Notes: generated by a model not told the origin, from the sequence alone. Positions 49,114-60,310 are shown, counted from the stretch's first letter. The stretch is DNA of 64,000 nucleotides from Rhododendron vialii (GCF_030253575.1 NC_080567.1:35245501-35309500), one strand, 5' to 3'. Numbers and translations are program-made.

Positions 49114-49380
49114 GATTTTCACCTCCGAATCACACAGGCTAGAACCATCCTTGTCATTGCTTCTATTTTCTTTCATCGCGCTCTTCTGTGCCCTTTTACA
49201 ATCCACTGTCTTTGTGTTGATTCCCGATCCATTTTTAGTTTTTGGGCATGACTTAATATCATATCCATCGTGTTTATACTCATCATAACTTGGATCTTCC
49301 GTAAAATCTCAACTTTTACCTCACAAGGTTCACCATATCCCAAATCAAGAACAAATGATTTTGGAATTTCCTCAGAAGCC
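49080..49380 (-). other. Unidentified open stretch on the minus strand (unit A)
   Basis: A minus-strand frame reading EDPSYDEYKHDGYDIKSCPK and onwards to about 49040 stays open for about 80 codons and recurs at about 54025-54250 in unit B. It lies downstream of the GRF gene. It could be an exon of an unrecognised gene or decayed coding DNA. Confidence 0.2.
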
Positions 49381-49391
49381 TCGCTCCAAGG

Positions 49392-50033
49392 GCAGTGGCG
49401 GACTTACTAAGGGGCACGTGGGGTCACGTGCCCCCACACCCTCCCATACTATTTTTTTAAATTAAGGTTTTCTCTTGTTTGATTTAGCGGTGCAAAATAT
49501 AGTCCGCACATTATGGATCTTTTCTCGATGATTCAAGACGTGTATAATGTAGAGATTGTCAAATAATTTGTCCACACAAAAAATCAAGTTGATTGGACTC
49601 TAATAACAACTTGATAAGAACAAATTTTTTGTGTGAAAAATGATTAGACCGTGTATTTTTTATGAGTAAAAGTATTTCGATGGAGTTGTTTTAGTTTAAA
49701 GTCTAATCAACGTAGATTTTTTAATGGACAATTTACATGACGAGCCCTATCATATGAACGGTTCGGATGGATGAGGGGAGATATAATTGTGGACAAATTG
49801 CATTTGCAGTGAATCTGGGTCCTTTTATTAAGAACAAAAAATGAAAACAAAATTTTGGAAAACGTATTTCACCGCTAGCTTCACCACTCAAATGAAAAAA
49901 TCTAGCAGAGAATGCACGTGTGGATATGCTTGAAAACTTTTGGAATGGTGTATATTTGTAGTTGACGGTGAAATTCTTTAAAGTTATAAATGATTATGTG
50001 CCCCGACTATAAATAATTTCTGGGTCCGCCACT
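49392..50033. mobile_element. hAT-like non-autonomous element, unit A only
   Basis: The ends CAGTGGCGGA and TCCGCCACT are short inverted repeats of hAT type. The 8-bp duplication CTCCAAGG lies at 49384-49391 and 50034-50041. Unit B has the empty site at about 54330. The element is 642 bp with no transposase frame, so it is a non-autonomous hAT that most simply arrived after the segment duplicated. Confidence 0.88.
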
Positions 50034-50449
50034 CTCCAAGGTATATTCATCCGCAGGTAAATAATATCCAACGATACCAGCATGCAGCAACATAGCGCAA
50101 TCCATCTAGCTACTTTCCAATACCCTTACGAAATGAATTTACGAGCATAAGTTATGGAAGGATAATCAAGTCTATAGATATAATTTGTCACATATCTCCG
50201 CACAGAGTGGATTACAAAGCCAAAAAGACCTTTAAGGTTCTTTACAGGAAACTATTGCTTCATCTCTGTCAGCTCTGTGTACAATACCAACTCAAAATAG
50301 CACAAAGAGAACGTTAGCAAAGGCTCTGAACCTGATTTACAAACTATGATAGCTAGTATCACGTTTAAGAGCCACGGAGATAACAAGAAGAAGCAAAATG
50401 CAGAATTGCAAAAGCTGTCATTTGTCGCATAATCTTTTTTTCGTGCCTT

Positions 50450-51093
50450 CTATATCGTTTGTATGACCAGTGCATCGTCTTCCTCCTCGTCTTCTTTGGA
50501 TAATTTGTCCAGTGGAGGCATTACAACGGACTCATTCACAAGCTTGATTTCGTTCTTTATTTTGTCGAGCTCAGCTTTCACGGTTGATAATTCTAACGTT
50601 AGCTCCGTTCTTTCCCTGTTCCAATCAGCCCTTTCATTATCCCATTCTTGTTGCATATCATCGACCACGGATGATAATTCTAACGTTAGCTCCGTTCTTT
50701 CCGTTCTTTCCCTGTTCCAATCAGCCCTTTCATTATCCCATTCTTGTTGCATATCATCGACCCTCTCTTGTAATCGTATGCACTCACTACCAATCAGATT
50801 TAGCTCATCCAAATGTTTGTCACCAGTCAGAAGTGGTTCGTCACACCATTGGAAGAACTCGCATTGCTACCAATGACATGAACTAGTAGTTAATAAGGAC
50901 GTAAACAGATGCATGTTGAGAGGAACAAAAGAGAGAGAAGACAAGAAAAAAGAAGGCATAATACACTTACGTTATTTGGATACTTGGGACAACTGTAGAA
51001 CATCCTGTAAGGGTTTCTGTGGGTCTTTGATGTCCATAATTTTGCAGAAAGCCCACACGAACACGTGAGTTGTGAATCTTCTGGGGAATCCAT
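50450..51093 (-). CDS. GRF-type zinc-finger protein, copy A
   Basis: Two exons on the minus strand (51093-50971 and 50866-50450) join in phase 0 to 179 residues. The GRF zinc finger spans residues 11-50: Cys11 and Cys13, then NPYRMFYSC with Cys35, and Cys43 in QCEFFQWCD, split by the intron as PKYPNN/QCEFF. Such fingers are thought to bind single-stranded nucleic acid in larger proteins; the role of small plant GRF proteins is poorly known. An acidic coiled coil follows, with VDDMQQEWDNERADWNRERTE present twice here but once in copy B. Many plant relatives end in a membrane segment; here the downstream hydrophobic stretch is out of frame. The eponymous Gly of the motif is Tyr. Confidence 0.75.
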
Positions 51094-51186
51094 AATCTAC
51101 AACACAAGTCCTGCTCATGATGGGACATTCTGCTGTGAGAATTTGAAGCGAATTGAAAGTCACATTCTCGATTTCAATATATCTCA

Positions 51187-51366
51187 TGTTCCACGAGTAA
51201 ATTGAAATCCAGACACCAAAAATATTTGTTGCGATTGATCACCGAGACGTGAAAAAACCGAGCAGCACCAACAAAAAAGTGGTCACTTGAAAATGAACTG
51301 AGTTCACTGTCTTTCTCAGATATGTCCCGACCTATTACCTGAGCACGGGGGAACTCTAGCCCTATC
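51187..51366 (-). other. Conserved open stretch upstream of the GRF gene (unit A)
   Basis: A minus-strand frame containing GRDISEKDSELSSFSSDHFF and NKYFWCLDFNLLVEHEIY ends just before the GRF leader and recurs at 55401-55625. It reads like protein and is conserved between the units, but no ATG or family is clear. It may be an exon of a gene I cannot name. Confidence 0.25.
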
Positions 51367-51732
51367 GACTAATTCGCTTTTGTCACCAGCAATTTCAATG
51401 ATCAGAATATTGAAAACCAATAACCATAACCCCAAGGGATTGCCGGTAGTCAAAGCCTGTGGACTAAGGTTTATGCCCTTTTAAGGTCTCAAGATCGAAA
51501 CCACACCTGCTATATATCAACTGAAGCACATTCACTTGCATTACTAGCAACATAAATATAAGATACTCAAGAATTTAAGCGCCTACGAGTAAATACGTAG
51601 ACCTTTTTCGAGCCCCGCAGATGCTTTTATGCTACATCGATCAAAGCTAACCTAAGTGACACATATTCCATAATAACAAAAAAGCGATATACTCTCATAG
51701 ACATAAAATTTTCATTGGTACAATATGAGAAA

Positions 51733-51910
51733 ACCCAAGGTTGGCATGTAATCAAGACTTTGGAATTTGCTCTCTTAAAGTTTTAAGTTCGAAACTTATT
51801 TTTCGGATCAATTTATACGGAACTTTGCTCCAATTTTAATTGAGTTTTCCGCACTTGGGCAGTGGGTTCGAGTCACAAGATTAGTCGGACTGCGAAATAT
51901 GTATGAAAAT
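51733..51910 (+). mobile_element. Possible SINE in unit A (also in unit B)
   Basis: B-box-like AAGTTCGAAAC and GGGTTCGAGTC occur with A-box-like TTGGCATGTAATC. The counterpart at about 56093-56260 shares these, so it was present before duplication. Confidence 0.35.
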
Positions 51911-52049
51911 AGCAGAAAAGAAAGAATCGACCGGGTGCTTTATAACAACGGTAGAACGGGGCAGGTCCGCTGAAAGCCAAATTGGATAAAGATCGCGCTA
52001 CTTACTCTGCGGAAATCACCATTCACCCGACTGGATATACAAACACTCT

Positions 52050-52051
<2 letters not shown>

Positions 52052-52092
<41 letters not shown>
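52052..52092. repeat. (GA)n in unit A
   Basis: A run of about 20 GA units. Unit B has only about 8 (56430-56445), showing rapid length change after duplication. Confidence 0.85.
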
Positions 52093-52093
<1 letters not shown>

Positions 52094-52639
52094 CTTGAAG
52101 GAGAAGCCAAGGGGGGTTCCGATAGGACATAAAGGAAAGTTACCCCGAAGATGTCGATGGTACCAAATTGCCATTGGCTTTTACCGTAAATACGCGCGAA
52201 GTATATCAGAGATGTTCAGCAATAAGGAGAGATTATTTGGTGCTCCCGCCTCCAATCATTACCCCCATTTATTTCTGTTCTTTTGTGTTTGTTCTGAGCT
52301 AAAAAATGGTTATCGACATTGTTTATTTTGTTTAACTCGTCGAGAAGAGACATCCACTCAGCGGGCAGCTCGATCGGACTTCGTTTCGCATATGAATGAA
52401 TTGAGTTTACGCCAAGAAAAATAAAAGGTTGGAGTTTCAAACCATATTTGGCTTCCTATTTTCTCTTGTGCAAAAGCAATTTGCTCATTTACAAAAATGA
52501 ACACTCATTATACTGATTTTGTTCTTCTTGACCAGTTATACAACATGAACAATTCCGATAATTTTTTTTAGTCTTGATTCTCCTAAACAAACCCAAAAAA
52601 AAAAAAAAAAACTTGACGGTATTAGACCCTAATTAGACA

Positions 52640-52825
52640 CTGAACTGGAACTCAGTCCCGTCGTGGGAGTCTTTTGCCTTTCAAAAAAAAATTGTGGGCA
52701 AGGAGAGTGAAGTGCAGGTGGTTCCTCTCTTATACTCCAGTGCACATGTGCAAGGTTCGATTTTCGTAATCACTCATCCCCTTCTCCAAATCCCCTAGGA
52801 TAGACAAGATTAACGAATAAAAAAA
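52640..52825 (+). mobile_element. LINE-tail and SINE-like fragment in unit A
   Basis: TTTGCCTTTC followed by nine A residues (about 52675-52691) looks like a LINE 3' end. Next comes GTGCAAGGTTCGATTTTCG, a B-box-like stretch, and an A-rich end at about 52815-52829. The same pieces lie at about 57005-57165 in unit B. Confidence 0.4.
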
Positions 52826-53228
52826 AAAAGAAGAAGAAGTTGTGGGAGGCTTTTGGAGCATGCTTCAAGAGCACAATTTTTTAGCAAGTAAAGCACTAGA
52901 TTTATGTTTTGGTAACCTGTCAATTTTATTTGGCGTATTGTCTTGTCATATCACACCACTATTTGTTAAAGATTTCACTGCACTTATGATGAGACCGAAA
53001 CTAAGGTCCCAACACATGTGAATGAATATGTTTCGCCCTAATAAGAGGTTATTGAGACAGGAGACTAACCTAGCTGGGTTTGTCCCACCAAGTTTCATAA
53101 TGTACCTTTTCACTGACTTTTTTATATAAGCCCAGTGGACGAGGATGTTCATGGCCCAATAAAGGCGAGGCCCAATCAGCCATACTTATACTTTTGGGAA
53201 AACATAGTACTACAAGAGACAATCACCT

Positions 53229-53316
53229 TGTTTGGTTGAGATTTTAGAAAGTTATTTTTGAGAATTGAGTAGTAATGAATGGAGAGAAATAGAGAGAGAA
53301 ATTTATTGAAAACTGA
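53229..53316. repeat. Small MITE-like repeat at the duplication junction
   Basis: It reads CTTGTTTGGTTGAGATTTTA...AATGAATGGAGAGAAATAGA and is related to 19394-19475. It sits exactly between units A and B and is absent after unit B. Confidence 0.5.
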
Positions 53317-54745
53317 GCCATAGAGCCACTAAAAAGTTAAGTCAAAGGGACCTAGCTAAGTCAACTCCAAAATTGCCCATATGAAAAACGAAAAACGGTC
53401 CATAGAAAATCAAACGGTCTAGAAACACATTTTAAAACATAATTTCAGAGAATTGTTTTTGGATTTCGATGTATGTGAACCTTATATTGAATGACTCCAA
53501 ATACAATTATCTTTATTGTTATATTTAATATTTTACAATTATAAATCTTTGTGGGTCAGTCAAAGTCCTTTTTGATATACTTATTCATTTAGCATATTTA
53601 TTACTCTGTAGTAAATAACAGTACAGAGTACAACATTGGTAGACATGAACATGGATTTCGTTATCGGTCATGATTCTCATGACCTTGTAAAATTCCCATC
53701 AAAAATATCTTTGGAGGTGGGTACCTTGATGGTTTGGCATTTTTTGGAAATGCCAACGCCACGCGGCGGTGCTCTAAGAACTCTGAATAATCTCTCTTTT
53801 TAAAGACCTCTCAAATGAACAAGGAGGACTCTGCTTCCTTCTTAGGGGTTTCTTACTCGGTTTCTCGTTACTTTTTACTTCATTCATCATCCATTCATAT
53901 GAGTAGTAGGGCTAAAATTTCAATACACATGCCTTCACTACTAGAGAAACCGCGAAAACACAAACTAGAACCAATCTTGTCATTCATTCCAAAGCACTTG
54001 AGCGATTGGAGGAAAGGGGGACAAAGGGTAGATGATCATAAAACATTGAAAGGATGAGATTTTCACCTCCGAATCACACAGACTAGAACCATCCTTGTCA
54101 TTGCTTCCATTTTCTTTCACCGCGCTTTTCTGTGCCCTTTTACAATCCTCTATCTTTGTGTTGATTCCCGATCCATTTTTAGTTTTTGGGCATGACTAAT
54201 ATCATGTCCATCGTGTTCATACTCACCATAACTTGGATCTTCCGTAAAATCTCAACTTTTACCTCACAAGATTCACCATATCCCAAATCAAGAACAAATG
54301 ATTTTGGAATTTCCTCAGAAGCCTCGCTCCAAGGGTATATTCATCCGCAGGTAAATAATATCCAACGATACCAGCATGCAGCAACATAGCGCAATCCATC
54401 TAGCTACTTTCCAATACCCTTACGAAATTAATTTACGAGCATAAGTTATGGAAGGATAATCAAGTCTATAGATATAATTTGTCACATATCTCCGTACAGA
54501 TTGGATTACAAAGCCAAAAAGACCTATAAGGTTCTTTACAGGAAACTATTGCTTCATCTCTGTCAGCTCTGTGTACAATACCAACTCAAAATAGCCCAAA
54601 GAGAACGTTAGCGAAGGCTCTGAATCTGATTTACAAACTACGATAGCTAGTATCACGTTTAAGAGCCACGGAGATAACAAGAAGAAGCAAAATGCAGAAT
54701 TGCAAAAGCTGTGTCATTTGTTGCATAATCTTTTTTTCGTGCCTT

Positions 54746-55320
54746 CTATATCGTTTGTATGACCAGAGCATCGTCTTCCTCCTCGTCTTCTTTGGATAAT
54801 TTGTCCAGTGGGGGCATTTCAACGGACTCGTCCAGTGGGGGCATTTCAACGGACTCATTCACAAGCTTGATTTCGTACTTTATTTTGTCGAGCTCAGCTT
54901 TCACGGTTGATAATTCTAATTTTAGCTCCGTTCTTTCCCTGTTCCAGTCAGCCCTTTCATTATCCCATTCTTGTTGCATATCATCGACCCTGTCTTGTAA
55001 TCGTATGCACTCACTACCAATCAGATTTAGCTCATCCAAATGTTTGTCACCAGTCAGAAGTGGTTCGTCACACCATTGGAAGAACTCGCATTGCTACCAA
55101 TGACATGAACTAGTAGTTAATAAGGACGTAAACAGATGCAAGTTGAGCGGAACAAAAGAGAGAGAAGACAAGAAAAAAGAAGGCATAATACACTTACGTT
55201 ATTTGGATACTTGGGACAACTGTAGAACATCCTGTAAGGGTTTCTGTGGGTCTTTGATGTTCTTAATTTTGCAGAAAGCCCACACGAACACGTGAGTTGT
55301 GAATCTTCAGGGGAATCCAT
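54746..55320 (-). CDS. GRF-type zinc-finger protein, copy B
   Basis: Two exons on the minus strand (55320-55198 and 55093-54746) give 156 residues with the same zinc finger (Cys11, Cys13, Cys35, Cys43) and splice site as copy A. The coiled coil has a single VDDMQQEWDNERADWN block, but copy B has its own in-frame duplication ESVEMPPLD. Past the stop, another minus-strand frame continues through RRHEKKIMQQMTQLL and the hydrophobic LLQFCILLLLVISVAL to a stop at 54631. This looks like the membrane tail expected for the family, separated from the frame above by a shift. In copy A this tail frame is further altered by a 2-base difference. Either copy could be functional without the tail. Confidence 0.75.
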
Positions 55321-55400
55321 AATCTACAACACAAGTCCTGCTCATGATGGGACATTCTTCTGTGAGAATTTGAAGCGAATTGACAGTCACATTCTCGATT

Positions 55401-55625
55401 TCAATATATCTCATGTTCCATGAGTAAATTGAAATCTAGACACCAAAAATATTTGTTGCAATTGATCATCGAGACATCAAACAACCGAGCAGCACCAACA
55501 AAAAACTGGTCACTTGAAAATGAATTGAGTTCACTGTCTTTCTCAGATATGTCCCGACCTATTACCTGAGCACGGGGGAACTCTAACCCTATCGAATAAT
55601 TCGCTTTTGTCATCAGCAATTTCAA
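55401..55625 (-). other. Conserved open stretch upstream of the GRF gene (unit B)
   Basis: Counterpart of 51187-51366, containing LEFPRAQVIGRDISEKDSEL and YFWCLDFNLLMEHEIY. It has no recognised family and is open in both units. Confidence 0.25.
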
Positions 55626-55925
55626 TGATCAGAATATTGAAAACCAATAACCATAACTCCAAGGGATTGCCTGGTAGTCAAAGCCTGTGGACTAGGGTTT
55701 ACCCTCTTTTGAGGACTCAAGATCGAAACCATGGACACCTGCTATACATCAACTGAAGCACATTCACTTGCATTACTAGCAACATAAAAGATACTCAAGA
55801 ATTTAAGCGCCTACGAGTAAATACGTAGACCCTTCTCTAGCCTAGTAGCCCCACAGATGCTTTTATGCTACATCGATCAGCTAACCTAAGTGACACATAT
55901 TCCATAATAACAAAAAAAGCGATAT

Positions 55926-56041
55926 TGTGGAAACTTTATATCCATCTCAAAGCCAATTGGCAATGAATGGAGAGGTCCCAGATATTATTAAGTGATCACC
56001 CATTTTACTCCCAAGCAATGTAGGATTCTATTTCCTTAACA
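55926..56041. mobile_element. Small solo-LTR-like insert, unit B only
   Basis: TGTGGAAACTTTATATCCA...TTCCTTAACA with TG...CA ends and the phrase AAGCCAATTGGCAATGAATG, common in small plant LTRs and TRIMs. It is absent from unit A at about 51692. No target duplication is visible, so loss from A is also possible. Confidence 0.5.
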
Positions 56042-57548
56042 ACTTTCATAGACATAAAATTTTCATTTGGTACAATATGAGAAAACCCAAGGTTGGTCTT
56101 GTAATCAAGACTTTGGGATTTGATCCTTTCTAAGGTTTTAAGTTCGAAACTTATCTTTCGGGTCATTTCGGGTCAATTCACACGGAGCTTTGCTCCCAAC
56201 TTTAATTGAATTTTCCGCGAGTGGGCGGTGGGTTCGAGTCACAAGATTAGTCGGTCGGACTGCGAAATATGTATGAAAATAGCAGAAAAGAAAGAATCGA
56301 CCTGGTGCTTTATAACAACTGTAGAACAGGGCAGGTCCGCTGAAAGCCAAATTGGATAAAGATCGCGCTACTTACTCTGCGGAAATCACCATTCACCCGA
56401 CTGGATATATAAACACTCTATATATAGAAGAGAGAGAGAGAGAGGCTTGAAGGAGAAGCCAAGGGGGGTTCTGACAGGACATAAAGGAAAGTTACCCCAA
56501 AGATGTCGATGGTACCAAATTGCCATTGGCTTTTACCGTAAATACGCGCGAAGTATATCAGAGATGTTAAGCAATAAGGAGAGATTATTTGGTGCTCCCG
56601 CCTCCTCCACCAGTACCCTCATTTATTTCTGTTCTTTTGTATGGCTATCGACATTGTTTATTTTGTTTAACTCGTCGAGAAGAGACATCCACGCAGCAGG
56701 CAGCTCGATCGGACTTCGTTTCGCATATGAATGAATTGAGTTTACGCCAGGAAAAATAAAAGGTTGGAGTTTCAAACCACATTTGGCTTCCTATTTTCTC
56801 TTGTGCAAAAGCAATTTGCTCATTTACAAAAATGAACACTCATTAAACTGATTTTGTTCTTCTTGACCAGTTATACAACATGAACAATTCCGATAATTTT
56901 TTTTAGTCCTAATTCTCCTAAACAAAGCCAAAAAAAACAAAAAACTTGACGGTATTAGACCCTAATTAGACATTGAACCGGAACTCAGTCCCGTTGTGGG
57001 AGTCTTTTGCCTTTCAGAAAAAAATTGTGGGCAAGTAGAGTGAAGTGCAGTTGGTTCCTCTCTTATACTCCAATGCACATGTGCAGGGTTCGATTTCCGT
57101 AAGCACTCATCCCTCTCCAAATCCCTCAGGATAGACAAGATTATCGAATCAAAAAAAAAAAGAAGTTGTGGGAGGCTTTTGGAGCATGCTTCAAGAGCAC
57201 AATTTTTCAGCAAGTAAAGCTCTAGATTTATGCTTTGGTAACTCGTCAATTCTATTGGGCGTATTGTCTTGTCATATCACACCACTATCTGTTGAAGATT
57301 TCACTGCACATATGATGAGACCGAAGCTAAGATCCCAACACATGTGAATGAATATGTTTCGCCCTAATAAGAGGTTATTGAGACAGGAGACTAACCTAGC
57401 TGGGTTTGTCCCACCAAGTTTCATAATGTACCTTTTCACTGACTTTTTTATATAAGCCCAGTGGACGAGATGTTCATGGCCCAATAAAGGCGAGGCCCAA
57501 TCAGCCATCCTTTTACTTTTGGGAAAACATAGTACTACAAGAGACAAT

Positions 57549-57817
57549 AATATAGTTCCAATATTATAAGTGCTTTTGATAGCAGTACCATCCTTTGTTA
57601 ATTATTAGTCCACAAAAATCAAATGTATGGGAATTACCCACCGCAATTGTGCCGAATAGAATTGGACGTTCATTATTCCATAAGCTTTGAAGGAGGAACG
57701 TTTTAATAGTAGTATATTACATACGCAATAATTATGCATAAACTTGAATAATTGAACATTATTTTTGTACATCCATACTTGTTTTCATCTCTCTCCCCAT
57801 CATTACTAAGTACTTAA
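57549..57817. other. Spacer after the duplication
   Basis: AT-rich, with no feature seen. It likely includes the 3'UTR of the next gene. Confidence 0.4.
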
Positions 57818-59401
57818 TTAATTACCAGAAATCAAAGGCAAATCAACCTCGTCGCACCACTCCACACACCTAGTCTCAAAGTACGAACTACTCACCTCAT
57901 TTGGCCAATAACTCAACCAAATTTGGCACCCTACCCTCCACTTCAGCACACTCCCTTCCATCTCTTTGCCCAACCTCCACCCTACCCCTCCACACTCATC
58001 CCCCCCAAACACCAATCCCCCGCTCTTGGTAAATGACCTATTTGCTCCCGCGTATCGCTTTCGGAATCTATTTTCTGGCCGACCACCGCCTCCACCAGAC
58101 GGCTTCCACGTGGCAACTTCGGTGCCAGTGGTGTTGTCGCACAGGACCGCATCGAATAGCGCGGCGTTACCTTCCGCATCTTGGTCCCATCTCCAATTCT
58201 TCATCCTCGTCCTCGTCGTTGTCCTCGCCATCGCCTTCACCTTCGGAACTTTTAGTTTTCCAAAACTACCCTTTAAAATTCTTTGCGTTTCCATTTCCCT
58301 CTCCATGTTATCCGTGGATCGCCCCAAGCTCAACCCGGACACGTAGCTTGACCCGGTCTCCGGGCCGACCCAGAGTCGTATTCTCGACGGAAAATGCTTC
58401 TCGCCGGCATAATAATCATCGCCGTTTTCATTAAACCCTAATTTCGCCACGTGAACGCGTACGTTGTCGACACGTGCATTCACGAGAATGAACCCATCAG
58501 TGAACCTAACTGTATATTCCAACTGGACCACAGCCTCCAACTGCTGGTGCGCCAAGGCGTATCTTAGGACAGACTCTTTTGCTTCAACTATTTTGGGCCG
58601 ACTTTGTTCGCCATCAAAGCGCGTGCTCGTCATGCCCCATACCGGCGCGTACCCTTTCAAAACCCACAACCCATGGGACTCCTTAGCATAAGAAAACCCT
58701 AGATTATGAGAAGACGACGGGGTTAACGATTGTAACCCTACGCCTACCTCTTTTAAGATCAACCATTTTGCTAAAATGTACCCGAGGGTGCGCATGAAAC
58801 GAAGCTCTACGTCCACTCCTACTGAGATGAAAAAAGTACGTAGAACAAGGGCGTGTTTGGACGCAAAAACTTGGATGTTTGGAGCTAACAAGGAGTGGAA
58901 ATAGAAAGAGCCCACTGCAGAAGGCGCGTCGAAGACACACAGCCAAAAGAGGTGCGTGAGGAAGATGAAGTTGAAGAAACCCGAGAATGACTCGGGCGAG
59001 TGGGAGTCAAGGATCCACGAGACCGGGTCGGGCATGATGTTCAGGAGCTCCGAATGCGGGCAGGTGCTGCCGTGCGCGGTGGGGGAGCGGGAGACGATTT
59101 CTTGGATGAGCTGGAGGATGAGAGGCAAGAAGGGCTGGCTGGAGGAGAGAGGACACGCGTCGGAAACCCAGATGATCTCCTCCGCGTCAGCAGCTTCGAA
59201 TCCCGACAGGCAAACGGAGAAGGTCAGCGAGCCGTCGGAGTCTGATCCGGAGACCCTGTTTGCTATGAGTTGGATCGACTGGGTTGAGCTGCTGCTGTGT
59301 CGACTTGGTTTGGAGGTGGCGAGTGGGAAGACGAGTTGAGAGGGTGACTCGTCCCACTCTTGAGTGATAGGGAGTTCACAAATGCATGGCCAGATATCCA
59401 T
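57818..59401 (-). CDS. Intronless gene for an unrecognised 527-residue plant protein
   Basis: A single 1584-base frame on the minus strand starts at ATG 59401. I do not recognise a named domain. Residues 139-157 (FSGFFNFIFLTHLFWLCVF) are strongly hydrophobic and could be a membrane or buried segment. Conserved-looking blocks are GLWVLKGYAPVWGMTSTRFD, RYALAHQQLEAVVQLEYTVRF, HVAKLGFNENGDDYYAGEKHF and SRIRLWVGPETGSSYVSG, then a GGGG linker and a C-terminal block ending SYFETRCVEWCDEVDLPL. Codon use is GC-rich and even, and the frame is free of stops, so it is a real gene. A TATA box lies about 95 bp upstream on the minus strand. I believe it belongs to a plant-specific conserved family of unknown function. 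Confidence 0.85.
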   Translation of the reverse strand: MDIWPCICELPITQEWDESPSQLVFPLATSKPSRHSSSSTQSIQLIANRVSGSDSDGSLTFSVCLSGFEAADAEEIIWVSDACPLSSSQPFLPLILQLIQEIVSRSPTAHGSTCPHSELLNIMPDPVSWILDSHSPESFSGFFNFIFLTHLFWLCVFDAPSAVGSFYFHSLLAPNIQVFASKHALVLRTFFISVGVDVELRFMRTLGYILAKWLILKEVGVGLQSLTPSSSHNLGFSYAKESHGLWVLKGYAPVWGMTSTRFDGEQSRPKIVEAKESVLRYALAHQQLEAVVQLEYTVRFTDGFILVNARVDNVRVHVAKLGFNENGDDYYAGEKHFPSRIRLWVGPETGSSYVSGLSLGRSTDNMEREMETQRILKGSFGKLKVPKVKAMARTTTRTRMKNWRWDQDAEGNAALFDAVLCDNTTGTEVATWKPSGGGGGRPENRFRKRYAGANRSFTKSGGLVFGGDECGGVGWRLGKEMEGSVLKWRVGCQIWLSYWPNEVSSSYFETRCVEWCDEVDLPLISGN

Positions 59402-59492
59402 GTTTTGCTTGGTGGGGTTTGTCTTATTTTTGGATGGTTTGGAGTTTTGTTTTTGGAGTATGTGAGGAGGTGGCTGAGGGCAGTGGTAGAGG

Positions 59493-59502
59493 GATATATA
59501 GA
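59493..59502 (-). promoter_or_regulatory. Likely TATA box of the 527-residue gene
   Basis: The minus strand reads CTATATATCC about 95 bp upstream of the start codon. Confidence 0.6.
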
Positions 59503-59641
59503 GAGAATGAATGATGCATAGTTTGCCAACTTGGAGGTGGTTTTAGCCAAGTGAGAGGTGGAGTTCTACTGTTCTAACTGGTGGTTCAGGTTCTTTAGTG
59601 AAACTTGTGTGCAGTGTGCCTCATTTTGAACCAATAATTTA

Positions 59642-60310
59642 GATTGGTCGCATTTATTACTAAAAATTTTCATTGTATATGAATGCGTACTTTTATGTGG
59701 AGTGTGATAGAGGGGATGTGGTCCAATAAAAATCAAGGATAGCACTAATGTCGTTTAGTGATTTGTTATAACTACAACTAGTGAAAATCTTGGTGTTGTG
59801 CTTTCTGTCGGCATCTTGCCTTCTTTGGATTTTGGTTCTCGGGTGATTTTGGTTTTCGGGCGGTGTTTTTTCGCCGGAGTACCTGTGATCCGTTTAATCT
59901 TTTTAACTTTTCAAAAATTAATAAAATTCTTTTTACTGAGCGAAAAAAAAAAAACTACAACTAGTGAAATACAGTAAAAGTCAAATATAATTCGACAAGA
60001 CCATCGTTATCTCATACTATAATCGATCAAATCACATGGTCCATACTATCACGATGTGAGTTATGTTACCATTAGGTTGGTCACAGTAATTACTAGAAAT
60101 TTTGATTGTATATAATTAACTATATATATGCGTATTTTTATGTGGAGTGTGATTGAGGGATGCCTAATAAAAATCGAAGATAGTACTAGTGACAATTTGT
60201 GATATGTTATAACTAAAACTAGTAAAAAAAAGTCATATATATAATTCGACTGGGCGATCGTAATCTCATACTAATCGGTCAAATCATATTGTCCATAATA
60301 TCACAACGTG
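59642..60310. repeat. Degenerate tandem duplication
   Basis: 59642-60069 and 60074-60310 share TTTTTATGTGGAGTGTGAT, CCTAATAAAAATC-like and ATCTCATACTA...ATCAAATCA blocks in the same order. The LINE insertion at 59787-59952 interrupts the first copy only. Confidence 0.7.
59770..59969 (+). mobile_element. 5'-truncated LINE with target duplications
   Basis: AACTACAACTAGTGAAA at 59770-59786 recurs exactly at 59953-59969. The insert (59787-59952) is a LINE-style 3'UTR ending GAGCG plus about 12 A residues. Confidence 0.85.

Larger units (their letters stand above)
48374..53223. repeat. Tandem segmental duplication, unit A
   Basis: From TGAGCCAC...AGAGCCACTAAAAAG to CTACAAGAGACAAT, this unit matches 53314-57548 along its whole length at well above 90% by eye. 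It carries one GRF zinc-finger gene. It is longer mainly because of a hAT-like insertion at 49392-50033. Confidence 0.93.
53314..57548. repeat. Tandem segmental duplication, unit B
   Basis: A direct repeat of unit A. It lacks the hAT element and gains an LTR-like insert at 55926-56041. Confidence 0.93.

Noticed and set aside
52095-52424. 109-codon plus-strand frame in unit A (related frame at 56447-56734)
   Set aside because: The frame differs in length and content in unit B and shows no domain; most likely noncoding.
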